Shown in pieces: positions 38,730 through 48,515 of a stretch of 64,000 nt of DNA. How positions within the stretch are numbered: the stretch's first letter is position 1; every line of letters begins with the position of its first letter. The position numbers and the translations under genes are program-made. The DNA is from Bacteroidia bacterium (GTDB taxonomy: Bacteria > Bacteroidota > Bacteroidia > AKYH767-A > OLB10). The DNA lies in assembly GCA_016788165.1 (NCBI GenBank), contig JAEUTH010000029.1, positions 1-64,000 on the forward strand. The letters run 5' to 3'. The notes below the pieces were generated by a model. That model was not told the origin of the DNA and searched no databases. It was given only the letters and a program-made list of their open reading frames with translations.

Positions 38730-39434
38730 TTATTTTACCAGTGTGCCTATTTCAGCACCTTCAATCAATTTCATTAAGTTGTTTTGTTTGTTCATATCAA
38801 ACACAATAATAGGCAGTTTGTTTTCTTCACATAAAGTAAAAGCTGTCATGTCCATAACTTTTAAGTCACGCTCATAAACTTCTTTAAATGAAATGGAATT
38901 AAACTTAACAGCCGTTGGATCTTTCTCGGGGTCGGCTGTATAAATACCATCTACACGTGTGCCTTTCAGTATAACATCGGCTTCAATTTCAATTGCGCGC
39001 AGCGATGCTGCTGAGTCCGTTGTAAAATAAGGGTTGCCTGTGCCGGCTGCAAAAATAACCACCCTGCCTTTTTCCAAATGCCTAACTGCGCGTCTTCTGA
39101 TAAATGATTCGCAAATAGCTTCCATTTTAATGGCCGACTGCAAGCGAGTTGTTACACCATTTTGCTCTAAAGCCGATTGCAATGCCATGCTGTTTATAAC
39201 CGTTGCAAGCATGCCCATATAATCCCCTTGTACCCGATCCATACCACCTTCGGCTGCTTGGAGACCTCTAAAAATATTACCTCCACCTATTACAATAGCA
39301 ACCTGAACGCCTTTAGAAACCACTTGTTTAACGTCTGAAGCATATTGCTGTAAACGGTTATTGTCAATTCCAAAGTTTTTATCGCCCATTAAGGCTTCGC
39401 CTGATAATTTTAATAGTATGCGTTTATATTTCAT
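38730..39434 (-). CDS. pyrH: UMP kinase (uridylate kinase)
   Basis: 234 residues, normal for the hexameric bacterial enzyme, which phosphorylates UMP to UDP. Seen: the N-terminal [93 protein letters not shown] and the late [19 protein letters not shown]. The first two blocks are the amino-acid-kinase phosphate loops. Between this gene and tsf lies a strong hairpin terminator, so its expression may depend on readthrough. I found no clean promoter in the 66 bases in between. Confidence 0.97.
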   Translation of the reverse strand: MKYKRILLKLSGEALMGDKNFGIDNNRLQQYASDVKQVVSKGVQVAIVIGGGNIFRGLQAAEGGMDRVQGDYMGMLATVINSMALQSALEQNGVTTRLQSAIKMEAICESFIRRRAVRHLEKGRVVIFAAGTGNPYFTTDSAASLRAIEIEADVILKGTRVDGIYTADPEKDPTAVKFNSISFKEVYERDLKVMDMTAFTLCEENKLPIIVFDMNKQNNLMKLIEGAEIGTLVK

Positions 39435-39471
39435 AGTTACTTTTGTGAATTGTTAAGTAGGCCGGACAAAA

Positions 39472-39496
39472 AAAATCCCGATTAAATCGGGATTTT
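39472..39496 (-). terminator. Intra-operon terminator between tsf and pyrH
   Basis: Perfect hairpin (AAAATCCCGAT-type arm, 11 bp, loop of 3) starting 4 bases after the tsf stop on the minus strand and followed by a run of T (TTTTTTTTGT). It has all features of a rho-independent terminator. Confidence 0.85.
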
Positions 39497-39500
39497 ATTA

Positions 39501-40343
39501 TTAACCAAGTTGCACACGTTTAAATGCGGTAACGGTGAGGTTTTTATCAATTTCTGTTAGGTACTGACGTACCGATAATTTATCTTCTTTAATATATGAT
39601 TGATTTAGTAAGGTGTTTTCCTGATAAAACTTATTTAACTTACCCATAGCTATTTTCTCAATCATATTTTCAGGTTTGCCTTCAGCTCTGGCTTGTTCTT
39701 TACCTATTTCGATTTCGCGCTCTAATGTTTTTGCATCAACATCATCTTTATCAATTGCAACCGGACTCATTGCGGCAATTTGCATAGCTACGTTTTTACC
39801 AATCTCATCAACGTTCGAAACGGTTGCAACATTTAACCCTACAATGGCTGCTAAGCGATTACCGGGATGATTGTAAACAATAACGCGTGGCGCATTTACG
39901 TTTTCAAAACGCGATACTTCTATCTTTTCACCAATTTTTCCTACCATATCTAATAGCTTATCGGCAACTGTTACGCCTTCGAAAGCCATATCTTTTATTG
40001 CATCAACTGTGGTAGCATTGTTTTTAATGGCAGCGTCTAAAACATCGTTTGCAAATTTTGTAAAATCAGCATTTTTTGCCACAAAATCAGTTTCGCAATT
40101 TAAAGCTATTAAATAGCCTTGTGTTGCATCGTCATTGGTTTTAGCAATGATATATCCTTCTTTGGCATCGCGGTCGCTGCGGTTGGCTGCTACTTTTGCG
40201 CCTTTTTTACGTAAGTAATCAATGGCTGCTTCAAAATCACCGTTAGCTTCGGTAAGGGCTTTCTTACAATCCATCATTCCGGCACCGGTTTGTTGGCGTA
40301 GTTTATTTACATCGGCAGCGCTTATAGTCATAGTTGTTGACAT
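39501..40343 (-). CDS. tsf: Elongation factor Ts
   Basis: 280 residues, nucleotide exchange factor for EF-Tu. The N-terminal UBA-like part has ISAADVNKLRQQTGAGMMDCKKALTEANGDFEAAIDYLRKKG, the most conserved stretch of the family. The core has AKTNDDATQGYLIALNCETDFVAKN, RVIVYNHPGNRLAAIVGLN and IAMQIAAMSP-like VAMQIAAMSPVAIDKDDV; the end is KFYQENTLLNQSYIKEDKLSVRQYL. Bacteroidota length. It lies 38 bases after rpsB. A Met four codons in (40331) is an alternative start. Confidence 0.97.
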   Translation of the reverse strand: MSTTMTISAADVNKLRQQTGAGMMDCKKALTEANGDFEAAIDYLRKKGAKVAANRSDRDAKEGYIIAKTNDDATQGYLIALNCETDFVAKNADFTKFANDVLDAAIKNNATTVDAIKDMAFEGVTVADKLLDMVGKIGEKIEVSRFENVNAPRVIVYNHPGNRLAAIVGLNVATVSNVDEIGKNVAMQIAAMSPVAIDKDDVDAKTLEREIEIGKEQARAEGKPENMIEKIAMGKLNKFYQENTLLNQSYIKEDKLSVRQYLTEIDKNLTVTAFKRVQLG

Positions 40344-40381
40344 GAATTTATTTTAATTTATATTTCTCTGATAAGGCTTTA

Positions 40382-41191
40382 TTATTTTTTCTTACGTGAG
40401 CGTAATCCTTTTTTTCCTTCATCATCACCTGCAATTACAGCATCCTTTTCTCCTTGTGCATCTTCTTCGGCCACTTCTTTTTCGCGATCTGATTCTTTAT
40501 CAACTTTGCGTTCGGCCAAACCTTCTTCAATTGCCTTTACCATTACTTCCATCATTAATGCTATTGACTTGGTTGCATCATCGTTGGCAGGTATTGGGAA
40601 GTCAATCAGATTCGGATCTGTGTTTGTATCACATATACCAATAGTTGGTATATTTAATTTACGTGCTTCGGCAACAGCAATATGTTCTTTTAGTATATCA
40701 ACTATAAATATAGCGGCTGGCAAACGTGTTAGGTCGGTTATGCTACCTAAAAATTTTTCCATTTTAGCCTTTTGGCGGCTTATCTGAAGTTTTTCTTTTT
40801 TCGAAATTACATCAAAGGTACCATCAGTCATCATCTTATCAAACCCGGTTAATTTCTTAACCGACTTACGTTGTGTAGCAAAGTTTGTTAACATACCGCC
40901 TGGCCAACGCTCGGTTATATAAGGCATGTTAACTGATTTTGCTGCATTGGCAACAATGTCCTTAGCTTGTTTTTTAGTAGCTACAAACAATATTTTTTTT
41001 CCGCTTTTAGCTATTTGACGCACAGCCGCTGCTGCTTCCTCTAACTTAGCTTCGGTTTTGTTTAAATCAATGATGTGAATTCCATTGCGCTCCATAAAAA
41101 TATAGGGAGCCATTTTTGGGTTCCATTTACGCTTTAAGTGGCCAAAATGCACACCTGCTTCTAACAATGCTTCTTGAGTTACTATTCCCAT
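40382..41191 (-). CDS. rpsB: 30S ribosomal protein S2
   Basis: 269 residues. The core S2 fold is intact: EALLEAGVHFGHLKRKWNPKMAPYIFMERNGIHIIDLNKTE, ATKKQAKDIV, ERWPGGMLTNF, LPAAIFIVDILKEHIAVAEARKLNIPTIGICDTNTDPNLIDFPIPANDDA. After about residue 225 it carries a charged Lys/Glu/Asp-rich tail ending in RSRKKK, longer than in E. coli S2 but common in Bacteroidota. It follows rpsI by 45 bases and precedes tsf, the usual pairing. Confidence 0.98.
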   Translation of the reverse strand: MGIVTQEALLEAGVHFGHLKRKWNPKMAPYIFMERNGIHIIDLNKTEAKLEEAAAAVRQIAKSGKKILFVATKKQAKDIVANAAKSVNMPYITERWPGGMLTNFATQRKSVKKLTGFDKMMTDGTFDVISKKEKLQISRQKAKMEKFLGSITDLTRLPAAIFIVDILKEHIAVAEARKLNIPTIGICDTNTDPNLIDFPIPANDDATKSIALMMEVMVKAIEEGLAERKVDKESDREKEVAEEDAQGEKDAVIAGDDEGKKGLRSRKKK

Positions 41192-41236
41192 TTATGTTGA
41201 ATGTTGTGAATATTAAAAATTGAGTAGTGGTAAATT

Positions 41237-41623
41237 TTAACGTTTTGAGAATTGGAAACGCTTGCGGGCTTTTTTCTGACCCGGTTTTTTACGTTCCACC
41301 ATCCTTGGGTCGCGGGTAAGCAATCCATGCGGTTTTAAAGCCGAACGATGCTCGGGGTTGATGTCGCATAAAGCCCTCGAAATTGCTAATCTGATTGCAT
41401 GTGCCTGACCGGTTACTCCACCACCAATAACATTTACGGTTACATCATACTGCTCCTTAGTGTTTGAAAGTTCGAATGCTTGTGTTACAGCATATTGTAA
41501 TGGCATTGACGGAAAGTACGTTTTATAATCTTTATTATTAACGGTAATTACACCTGTGCCCGGCTGTAAATATATACGCGCTATTGAAGTTTTTCTGCGG
41601 CCAATTGTATGATTGATTTCCAT
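41237..41623 (-). CDS. rpsI: 30S ribosomal protein S9
   Basis: 128 residues. It begins with IGRRKTSIARIYLQPGTGVITVNNKDYKTYFP and has GGGVTGQAHAIRLAISRALCDINPEHRSALKPHGLLTRDPRMVERKKPGQKKARKRFQFSKR, the conserved C-terminal tail that reaches the P-site tRNA, with the final SKR in place. It starts 14 bases after the rplM stop, so both are in one transcript. Confidence 0.98.
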   Translation of the reverse strand: MEINHTIGRRKTSIARIYLQPGTGVITVNNKDYKTYFPSMPLQYAVTQAFELSNTKEQYDVTVNVIGGGVTGQAHAIRLAISRALCDINPEHRSALKPHGLLTRDPRMVERKKPGQKKARKRFQFSKR

Positions 41624-41637
41624 TAGGGATACTTAAA

Positions 41638-42081
41638 TTATATAGTAAATGTTGATGGTTTTTGTGCTTCATGCGGATGCGAATCTCCGGCATATAAAAA
41701 CAAATTAGATTTGATGGCATTGCCCAATTTATTTTTCGGTAGCATACCATGTATGGCTTTTTTAACAACCAATGTTGCGTCCTTTTGCATTAAAATTTTT
41801 GGTGTAGCAAAGCGCTGCCCGCCCGGATAACCGGTATGACGCACATATTGCTTTTCTGACATCTTGCGACCTGTAAGTTTTACCTTAGCCGTATTTATTA
41901 CAATTATATTGTCGCCACAATCGGCATGTGGTGTAAAGTCAGCCTTGTGTTTGCCTCGTAAGCGTGAAGCAACAGCAGTACTCAGGCGGCCTAATACCAG
42001 GTTTTCTGCATCTATAATCAACCACTTCTTATTTACGGTGGCTTTGTTTGCTGATACTGTTTTGTATGATAATGTATCCAC
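41638..42081 (-). CDS. rplM: 50S ribosomal protein L13 (GTG start)
   Basis: 147 residues. The first codon is GTG (42079-42081), chosen because the resulting start MDTLSYKTVSANKATVNKKW matches the usual Bacteroidota L13 N-terminus and no ATG gives it. Core marks: WLIIDAENLVLGRLSTAVASRLRGKHKADFTPHADCGDNIIVINTAKVKLTGRK, then HTGYPGGQR and AIHGMLPKNKLG. It is the first gene of the rplM-rpsI-rpsB-tsf-pyrH-frr block, and a strong promoter lies just upstream. Confidence 0.97.
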   Translation of the reverse strand: MDTLSYKTVSANKATVNKKWLIIDAENLVLGRLSTAVASRLRGKHKADFTPHADCGDNIIVINTAKVKLTGRKMSEKQYVRHTGYPGGQRFATPKILMQKDATLVVKKAIHGMLPKNKLGNAIKSNLFLYAGDSHPHEAQKPSTFTI

Positions 42082-42113
42082 TACTTGTTAATATTTATTT
42101 TTTTTAAGGGTCG

Positions 42114-42144
42114 CAAAAGTAAACACAATTTTTAAATGCGCAAA
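42114..42144 (-). promoter_or_regulatory. Promoter of the rplM operon
   Basis: TTTG (42141-42144), 19 bases, TACTTTTG (42114-42121) on the minus strand: a full match to TTTG-N19-TAnnTTTG. The leader to the GTG start is about 25-30 bases. Confidence 0.7.
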
Positions 42145-42230
42145 TACATTACTCAAATTGTTTTCAGCCAATTATTACAAAGCTTAAAGTTGGTAAATCT
42201 CAACTTTAAGATGCGCTCTTTTGCTAGTAT

Positions 42231-43025
42231 TTACGGCAATCCCAACTCTTGCAAATAGCCTTTTGCCTGCTCTTTGGCTTTGTTATCTGTTGTTTGGTCA
42301 ATAAACTTGTGCAGCTGCCGGCCGGCCTCAGCCGAATCGCCTTGCTGCAAGTATGCTTGCGTTAAATAGATATAAACATCGGTACGTTTGGGATTTATTT
42401 CTAACACCGTTTGAAATCTTTCGATGGCTTTGCTTATCTGATTTGATTTTAATGAAAGAAAACCAAGATTGAGCTGTGCGTTTTCATGTTTCGGATTTTC
42501 GGTAACCACATCACGTAGCAACATAATGCCTTTCATGGGCTCGTTTGAACCTTCGGCATAACATAATCCTAAATCGGTTTTCGCATTCAGGTTTTTGGGG
42601 TTAAGGGCTAAAACCGATTCGTAATTGTTTATTGCTTTGCTAACATAAAATGTGCGTAGCATTGAGTCGGGTTCAGCTTTAAAAGCATCATAGTATCTGT
42701 ATGCGGCTTCGATAAAGCTGCGTTCGGTTTTTTGAAGATTGGCAATTAATTCGAAGTAGTGTGCTGATAAGCCCGGCTGTTGCATGGTTTCCCAAAATAA
42801 AGCCAATGAGTCGTTATTGCCTGCCTTCTCTAATTGTGCTAAAACTTGTTGTTGCGGCTTAGGTAGTGCATTTACTAATGACATGCGGGCACTTTCGAAA
42901 TCGCCTTTGGTATGTGAGTGGCTTTGTGGCTTAGCCTCTTGTTTTTTATTTATTGGTAATAAGTATATGGCAACTGTCGTAACTACGAACAAAACCACCA
43001 CAACAGGCATCCATTTATTTTTCAT
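42231..43025 (-). CDS. Membrane-anchored TPR protein
   Basis: 264 residues. One N-terminal membrane segment (WMPVVVVLFVVTTVAIYLLP) anchors it with the rest most likely in the periplasm. From about residue 120 there are at least three TPR repeats: SKAINNYESVLALNPKNLNAKTDLGLCYAEG, GIMLLRDVVTENPKHENAQLNLGFLSL and ISKAIERFQTVLEINPKRTDVYIYLTQAYLQQGD. Each has the expected small/large residue pattern. TPR proteins hold protein partners together; the partner is not evident. It lies 39 bases after fbp on the same strand, so both probably share the fbp promoter. Confidence 0.8.
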   Translation of the reverse strand: MKNKWMPVVVVLFVVTTVAIYLLPINKKQEAKPQSHSHTKGDFESARMSLVNALPKPQQQVLAQLEKAGNNDSLALFWETMQQPGLSAHYFELIANLQKTERSFIEAAYRYYDAFKAEPDSMLRTFYVSKAINNYESVLALNPKNLNAKTDLGLCYAEGSNEPMKGIMLLRDVVTENPKHENAQLNLGFLSLKSNQISKAIERFQTVLEINPKRTDVYIYLTQAYLQQGDSAEAGRQLHKFIDQTTDNKAKEQAKGYLQELGLP

Positions 43026-43064
43026 TTACAAAAACTCAGGTATTGGTACTTAACGGTTACTTAT

Positions 43065-44087
43065 TTACTGCACTTCCGGTGTGGAATATTTTTGCATAAA
43101 CTCTTCTGCTTTTTTTACCATTTCATAAGATCCAATAAATAAAGGACAACGCTGATGTAATGATTTGGGTTGCATTTCCAGTATGCGGTTAAACCCATCA
43201 GAAGCTAAACCACCGGCTTGTTCAACTATAAATGCCAAAGGATTGCACTCATAAAGTAATCGAAGTTTGCCTTTAGGCGATTTTGCCGTTGACGGATAAA
43301 TATAAACGCCACCCTTTATCATGTTGCGGTGGAAATCGCTTACCAAAGAGCCAATGTAACGTGATGAGTATGGGCGGTTGGTAGCCTCTTCTTCTACCTG
43401 ACAATATTTTAAATATTTTTTTACGCCATCCGGAAAGTGCACATAATTACCCTCATTAATGGAGTAAATTACACCATCGCGCGGTATTTTCATATCAGGA
43501 TGTGAAAGACAAAATTCGCCTATGCTTGGGTCTAAAGTAAAACCGTTAACACCATGACCTGTTGAATATACCAACATGGTTGACGAACCATACGTGATAT
43601 AGCCTGCTGCAACTTGTTGTGTCCCTTTTTGTAGGAAATCGTTCATAGTTGCCAGCCCACCCAATGAGATGCGTCTGTATATTGAGAATATGGTGCCTAT
43701 ACTTACATTAACATCAATATTTGAAGAGCCATCTAAAGGATCAATAGACACTACATACTTGGCATTTTTACTTACTGCACTTTCAATATGAATCATTTCA
43801 TCATTTTCTTCGGAAGCAATAGCACAACATTCGCCTCCTGATGATAATGCAGCAATAAATTGTTCGTTGGCAAATACATCTAATTTCTTTTGAGCCTCGC
43901 CTTGCACATTTTGCGAACCTACATCACCAATAATATCCATTAAGCCTGCCTTGTTTACTTCGCGATTTACAATTTTTGCAGCTATGCCAATGTCGCGTAA
44001 CAAGCGCGATAGTTCGCCTTTTGCATAAGGAAAATCTGCCTGACGTTCAATAATAAACTGACCTAAAGTGAGGAATTTTTGTGCCAT
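43065..44087 (-). CDS. fbp: Fructose-1,6-bisphosphatase, class I
   Basis: 340 residues, class I size. It hydrolyses fructose 1,6-bisphosphate in gluconeogenesis. Metal-binding motif [28 protein letters not shown] is intact, preceded by ASEENDEMI; later [67 protein letters not shown] and [15 protein letters not shown] are typical. It has its own promoter and shares the intergenic space with the divergent M28 peptidase gene. Confidence 0.96.
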   Translation of the reverse strand: MAQKFLTLGQFIIERQADFPYAKGELSRLLRDIGIAAKIVNREVNKAGLMDIIGDVGSQNVQGEAQKKLDVFANEQFIAALSSGGECCAIASEENDEMIHIESAVSKNAKYVVSIDPLDGSSNIDVNVSIGTIFSIYRRISLGGLATMNDFLQKGTQQVAAGYITYGSSTMLVYSTGHGVNGFTLDPSIGEFCLSHPDMKIPRDGVIYSINEGNYVHFPDGVKKYLKYCQVEEEATNRPYSSRYIGSLVSDFHRNMIKGGVYIYPSTAKSPKGKLRLLYECNPLAFIVEQAGGLASDGFNRILEMQPKSLHQRCPLFIGSYEMVKKAEEFMQKYSTPEVQ

Positions 44088-44109
44088 TATTTTTTTCTTA
44101 AATATCGGG

Positions 44110-44140
44110 CAAACGTAGTTTAAATAAGCTTAAACACAAA
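44110..44140 (-). promoter_or_regulatory. Promoter of fbp
   Basis: TTTG (44137-44140), 19 bases, TACGTTTG (44110-44117) on the minus strand: a full match to TTTG-N19-TAnnTTTG, about 23 bases before the fbp start. Confidence 0.7.
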
Positions 44141-44287
44141 GTAGCTGCCTCATACAAAAACAGCATAAAATTTACCCGATATATCAACGTGTTGTTACAA
44201 TCCAAGACGCAGGTACCGGTCATTATTTGACAGTTTGGTAATCAAACAGCATTCGTATACAACTTGTTTGAAATTTATAGTCTAACT

Positions 44288-44318
44288 TTTGGGAATAAGA
44301 TATCCGTAAATAGTTTTG
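44288..44318 (+). promoter_or_regulatory. Promoter of the M28 peptidase gene
   Basis: TTTG (44288-44291), 19 bases, TAGTTTTG (44311-44318) on the plus strand: the same full consensus as for fbp and rplM, 39 bases before the ATG at 44358. Confidence 0.65.
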
Positions 44319-44357
44319 CGCATCAAATTTTATTTTTTGTAACACCATCTTCTTTTA

Positions 44358-46019
44358 ATGAACAAACCATTCTTTTACTTTTTGACACTTTTTGCTTACC
44401 TTAATACGCAAGCACAGTTTATTGATAGCGAAACGCAAAGTCGCTTAAAACAACATATTAATACTTTAGCCTCCAATAAGTTGGAGGGCCGAGAAACCGG
44501 AACTATAGGCGAAAAATTAGCGGCAACATATATAACCAAAACTTTTACTGAATTGGGCTTAAAAGCTGATGGTGATTCGGGGTACTATCAGGCTTTTCCG
44601 TTTTTTAATAATTATAAGCCAGCAAACAGCCGCTTTAGTGTAGGTCAAAAAACGTTTAATATTAATGATGATTTTTATGCCTACCCTTCGAAGCTTGATG
44701 CGCAGGTTGTTGGTCGTATAACTGATGTTGGATATGGTTTAAATGCGCCTGCATTAAATTACAACAGCTTTGATGGCCTTACTAATTTAAAAGGAACGCT
44801 GTTTTTAATACAAATTGGGCATCCCGAAAACGGCAATCCGCATAGCCGTTTTGAGTCAATGTCTGATATACAAAGTAAGTTGGATACTGCAATGGCTTAT
44901 GGTGCCATTGGCGTTATATTTATTTGTGGCAACGAATCGTTTAAAAAACAAAAACCTGATTATGCCAAACGTATCGGTAAAGAAACCATACCCGCAATTA
45001 TCATAAATAAAGATTGTGCCCGATATATTAAAAACAACCTGTTTGAAAAGGCCACCATTACAACTTCTATTAAAAAGGAAATGGGTATTGGTTATAACCT
45101 AATTGGCAGCATTAACAACAACAAACCCTATACAGTTGTGCTTACAGCACATTACGACCACTTGGGTTATGGCGATGAAGGCTCATTACATACCGGTAAA
45201 AAAGCAATTCATAATGGTGCTGACGACAATGCAAGTGGGGTAGCTGCAATTTTAGAGTTGGCGCGTTTGTTACAAAAAAGTAGCTTCAAAAATTACAACT
45301 ACACTTTTATTGCTTTTAGTGGTGAAGAAAAAGGATTGTTGGGCAGCAATTATTATGTGAAGCAACCCGGCACACCATTAGCTTCGTTTAATTACAATAT
45401 AAATTTAGATATGGTTGGCAGGCTTAGCACTACCAACCCCGTTTTACAAATAAATGGTGTGGGCACTGCAATGGAGTGGCCCGCTGAAATTGAGAAACTT
45501 ACAGATTTAAAGATAAGCACTACAGCAAGCGGTATTGGTCCCAGCGATCAAACTTCATTTTATTTAGCCAATGTACCGGCTATTCATTTTTTTAGTGGCA
45601 CACATACCGATTACCACAAACCCAGCGATGATGCAGACAAAATAAATTATCAGGGCACCATAAGTATTATGCAAATGCTGGGGCAACTTATTGGCAACTT
45701 AGATGCAAAACCCAAGATAACTTATACTAAAACAAACGATAGCACACAAACAGGCAGGTCGCGCTTTAAAGTAACTTTAGGTGTTATACCCGATTATGCC
45801 TTTGAAGGCGAAGGCATGCGCATTGATGGAATAACACCCTCAAAACCTGCTGCAAACGCTGGTTTACTTAAAGGCGATATTGTTTTACAGATTGGCGAAA
45901 CAACGGTGTCGGACATGAACAGCTACATGAAAGCCCTGGGCCAATTTAGCAAAGGCGATATAACCAACGTAACCATAAAACGTGGGCAGGAAACAATGGT
46001 TAAAAGCATTACATTTTAG
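44358..46019 (+). CDS. Secreted M28 metallopeptidase with C-terminal PDZ domain
   Basis: 553 residues. Signal peptide MNKPFFYFLTLFAYLNTQAQ. A PA-type insert occupies about 110-240 (YGAIGVIFICGNESF). The zinc ligands of family M28 are visible: His in LTAHYDHLGYG, Asp in HNGADDNASGVAAILELA, the Glu pair in AFSGEEKGLLGS, Asp in NLDMVGRL and His in THTDYHKPSDDADKINY. From about residue 465 there is a PDZ domain (FEGEGMRIDGITPSKPAANAGLLKGDIVLQIGE). M28 enzymes of this layout are aminopeptidases of the periplasm or cell surface. No sorting tail, so periplasmic location is more likely. It converges with aspS, 17 bases away. Confidence 0.9.
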   Translation: MNKPFFYFLTLFAYLNTQAQFIDSETQSRLKQHINTLASNKLEGRETGTIGEKLAATYITKTFTELGLKADGDSGYYQAFPFFNNYKPANSRFSVGQKTFNINDDFYAYPSKLDAQVVGRITDVGYGLNAPALNYNSFDGLTNLKGTLFLIQIGHPENGNPHSRFESMSDIQSKLDTAMAYGAIGVIFICGNESFKKQKPDYAKRIGKETIPAIIINKDCARYIKNNLFEKATITTSIKKEMGIGYNLIGSINNNKPYTVVLTAHYDHLGYGDEGSLHTGKKAIHNGADDNASGVAAILELARLLQKSSFKNYNYTFIAFSGEEKGLLGSNYYVKQPGTPLASFNYNINLDMVGRLSTTNPVLQINGVGTAMEWPAEIEKLTDLKISTTASGIGPSDQTSFYLANVPAIHFFSGTHTDYHKPSDDADKINYQGTISIMQMLGQLIGNLDAKPKITYTKTNDSTQTGRSRFKVTLGVIPDYAFEGEGMRIDGITPSKPAANAGLLKGDIVLQIGETTVSDMNSYMKALGQFSKGDITNVTIKRGQETMVKSITF

Positions 46020-46036
46020 CCAGTGATAATTGCTGC

Positions 46037-47782
46037 TTACTTAATTACTGCTATACTGAGTTCGGATAATTGTTTTTGATCTATAGCCGAAGGCGCATCA
46101 ATCATTACATCGCGGCCAGCATTGTTTTTAGGAAATGCAATAAAATCTCTGATGCTATCAGTGCCACCAATCATACTGCATAATCTATCTAACCCAAATG
46201 CAATACCGCCATGTGGTGGTGCACCAAACTCAAATGCATTTAGCAAAAAACCAAACTGCTCTTGTGCTTCTTCGGGCGTAAAACCCAACAGGTTAAACAT
46301 TTTATTTTGCAACTGCTTATCGTGTATTCTTATGGAGCCCCCGCCTATTTCTACGCCATTAATTACCAGGTCGTAAGCATTGGCTCTAACAGCACCGGGG
46401 TTGCTTTCGAGTAGATGAAAGTCATCGGTTTTAGGCGAAGTAAAAGGATGGTGCATGGCAAAAAAACGGTTTTGCTCTTCGTTAAATTCCAACAACGGAA
46501 AATCAACCACCCAAATGGGTTTGTAAACTCCGGGGGTGCGTAAACCTAAACGCTGACCCATTTCGAGCCTGAGTTCGCTCATGGCTTTTTGCGTTTTGTT
46601 AAGTGCACCGGCAAGTATTAAAATTAAATCGCCTGCTTTTGCATTACTTGTTTGTGCAATGCTTTGTAAATCGTTTTCACTGTAAAATTTATCTATTGAT
46701 GATTTTATGCTGCCATCATCATTGCATCTGATATAAACCAAACCGGTTGCGCCAATTTGCGGTCGTTTCACAAAATCGGTTAACTCATCTAATTGTTTAC
46801 GTGTATAGTTAGCACATTTGGGAGCAACAATACCTACTACGTATGACGCATCATCAAACACTTTAAAATTGCGCCCGATAACGGTTGATTTCAAATCCAC
46901 AAATTTCATTTCAAAACGCATGTCGGGCTTATCGTTGCCATATAAGTTCATGGCTGTTTGATAACTGATGCGTTCAAAGTTTGGCAAGTTAATTTGATGT
47001 ATGTTTTTAAAAATATAGGACGTAAGTCCCTCGAACACCTGTAAAATATCGTCTTGCTCAATAAAACTCATTTCACAGTCAATTTGTGTAAACTCGGGCT
47101 GACGGTCGGCACGGAGGTCTTCATCGCGAAAGCATTTTACAATTTGAAAATACTTATCCATACCGGCCACCATCAGTAACTGTTTAAACGTTTGTGGCGA
47201 TTGTGGCAATGCATAAAACTCACCGGCATTCATACGTGATGGTACTACAAAATCGCGTGCGCCTTCGGGTGTTGATTTTATGAGTACCGGAGTTTCTATT
47301 TCGATAAAGCCTTGTTGGTCTAAATAAGACCGGGTTAGCTGGCATACCTTATGTCTCAACAAAAGATTTTGTTTTACGGCATTTCGTCTGATATCCAAAT
47401 AGCGGAATTGCATGCGTATATCATCACCGCCATCGGTATCGTCTTCAATAGTAAATGGTGGCAACTTGGCTGCATTTAAAACATTTAGTGTTTTAACTTC
47501 AATTTCGATTTCACCTGTTGGCACTTTCAGGTTTTTACTGCTGCGTTCAATAACAATACCTGTAACCTGTATCACATATTCGCGCGAAAGCTTACGTGCA
47601 TCGGCTAGTAATGCAGCATCGGTAACCATATTAAATGCAAGCTGGGTTATGCCATACCTATCGCGCAAATCAATAAACGTCATACCTCCCAAATCGCGTG
47701 CGCGTTGCAACCACCCGCATAAGGTAACGGTTGTACCAACATCGCTAATATTTAACTGACCACAAGTATGCGTACGTAACAT
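46037..47782 (-). CDS. aspS: Aspartyl-tRNA synthetase, bacterial type
   Basis: 581 residues, class II. The N-terminal OB-fold anticodon domain starts [44 protein letters not shown]. Class II motif 2 is [23 protein letters not shown], and motif 3 is [16 protein letters not shown]. Between them lies the GAD insert (about 290-420), as expected for the bacterial rather than the archaeal form. DRYG and the end [12 protein letters not shown] are typical of AspRS. It charges tRNA-Asp; whether it also charges tRNA-Asn cannot be decided from this window. Confidence 0.96.
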   Translation of the reverse strand: MLRTHTCGQLNISDVGTTVTLCGWLQRARDLGGMTFIDLRDRYGITQLAFNMVTDAALLADARKLSREYVIQVTGIVIERSSKNLKVPTGEIEIEVKTLNVLNAAKLPPFTIEDDTDGGDDIRMQFRYLDIRRNAVKQNLLLRHKVCQLTRSYLDQQGFIEIETPVLIKSTPEGARDFVVPSRMNAGEFYALPQSPQTFKQLLMVAGMDKYFQIVKCFRDEDLRADRQPEFTQIDCEMSFIEQDDILQVFEGLTSYIFKNIHQINLPNFERISYQTAMNLYGNDKPDMRFEMKFVDLKSTVIGRNFKVFDDASYVVGIVAPKCANYTRKQLDELTDFVKRPQIGATGLVYIRCNDDGSIKSSIDKFYSENDLQSIAQTSNAKAGDLILILAGALNKTQKAMSELRLEMGQRLGLRTPGVYKPIWVVDFPLLEFNEEQNRFFAMHHPFTSPKTDDFHLLESNPGAVRANAYDLVINGVEIGGGSIRIHDKQLQNKMFNLLGFTPEEAQEQFGFLLNAFEFGAPPHGGIAFGLDRLCSMIGGTDSIRDFIAFPKNNAGRDVMIDAPSAIDQKQLSELSIAVIK

Positions 47783-47921
47783 AAAACTATATTTTTTTGA
47801 GGGCGCGAATATAGGGCTTTACGTAAAGCATAAGCGATAAACTACATCAATAAAAAAGTGTTTGTAATGGTGTACTTTATAATCGCTGAATTATATTGCA
47901 TCGCAACTAACACCTTACCAC

Positions 47922-48515
47922 ATGGCAGAAAACTCAAGCATGATGCGCGATTTAACCAAAAGCGCTTTAACCACAGCAATTGGTGTGGTTGTAACCTACT
48001 TTGTTACATCGGCTATTAAAAAGGACGAATACAAACAAAACGATATTGAAAAGGAAAAACAACGCATGGAGGCTTTGGAGAAAACCAATAAGTTATTGGC
48101 CGACTATGTAGGCCGTTACGATAGTTTGCATACGCGTTATATTAATTTGGTTAATCAGCAAAGTGGTGTTGGTGGTGTTGATGCCGAACCGAATACGACC
48201 TTAAATGCCGTATCGCAAGCAATGGTTACAGGTAACTGGATTTCGCCCGATGGTACTGTACAATGGACATTTAACAACAACATAACCACCGTTAGGGGCG
48301 TGGGCAGTTATGCCTCGTTAATTGATGCCAATGGTAGTTATACAGCAAGTGGCGGTACGGTACAAGGTACCGTTACACTAAACACATTACTATATATCCC
48401 TGTTAACGAAAGCATGAGTTATAACTTTACATTAAGCAGCGATGGCCAGATACTAATTGGCACCACCACCGATGCCAATGGTAGCATCAATTCGGTTTCG
48501 TTATATAAAAACTAA
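47922..48515 (+). CDS. Small membrane-anchored coiled-coil protein of unknown function
   Basis: 197 residues with no family I recognise. An N-terminal hydrophobic segment (ALTTAIGVVVTYFVTSAI, about 14-31) follows a short charged start, so it is an anchor rather than a cleaved signal. Residues 32-75 form a short Lys/Glu-rich coiled coil (NDIEKEKQRMEALEKTNKLLADYVGRYDSL). Residues about 100-197 are a small beta domain (TGNWISPDGTVQWTFNNN, GSYTASGGTVQGTVTL), perhaps lipocalin-like. Its stop codon overlaps that of the convergent DUF4199 gene. Confidence 0.65.
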   Translation: MAENSSMMRDLTKSALTTAIGVVVTYFVTSAIKKDEYKQNDIEKEKQRMEALEKTNKLLADYVGRYDSLHTRYINLVNQQSGVGGVDAEPNTTLNAVSQAMVTGNWISPDGTVQWTFNNNITTVRGVGSYASLIDANGSYTASGGTVQGTVTLNTLLYIPVNESMSYNFTLSSDGQILIGTTTDANGSINSVSLYKN

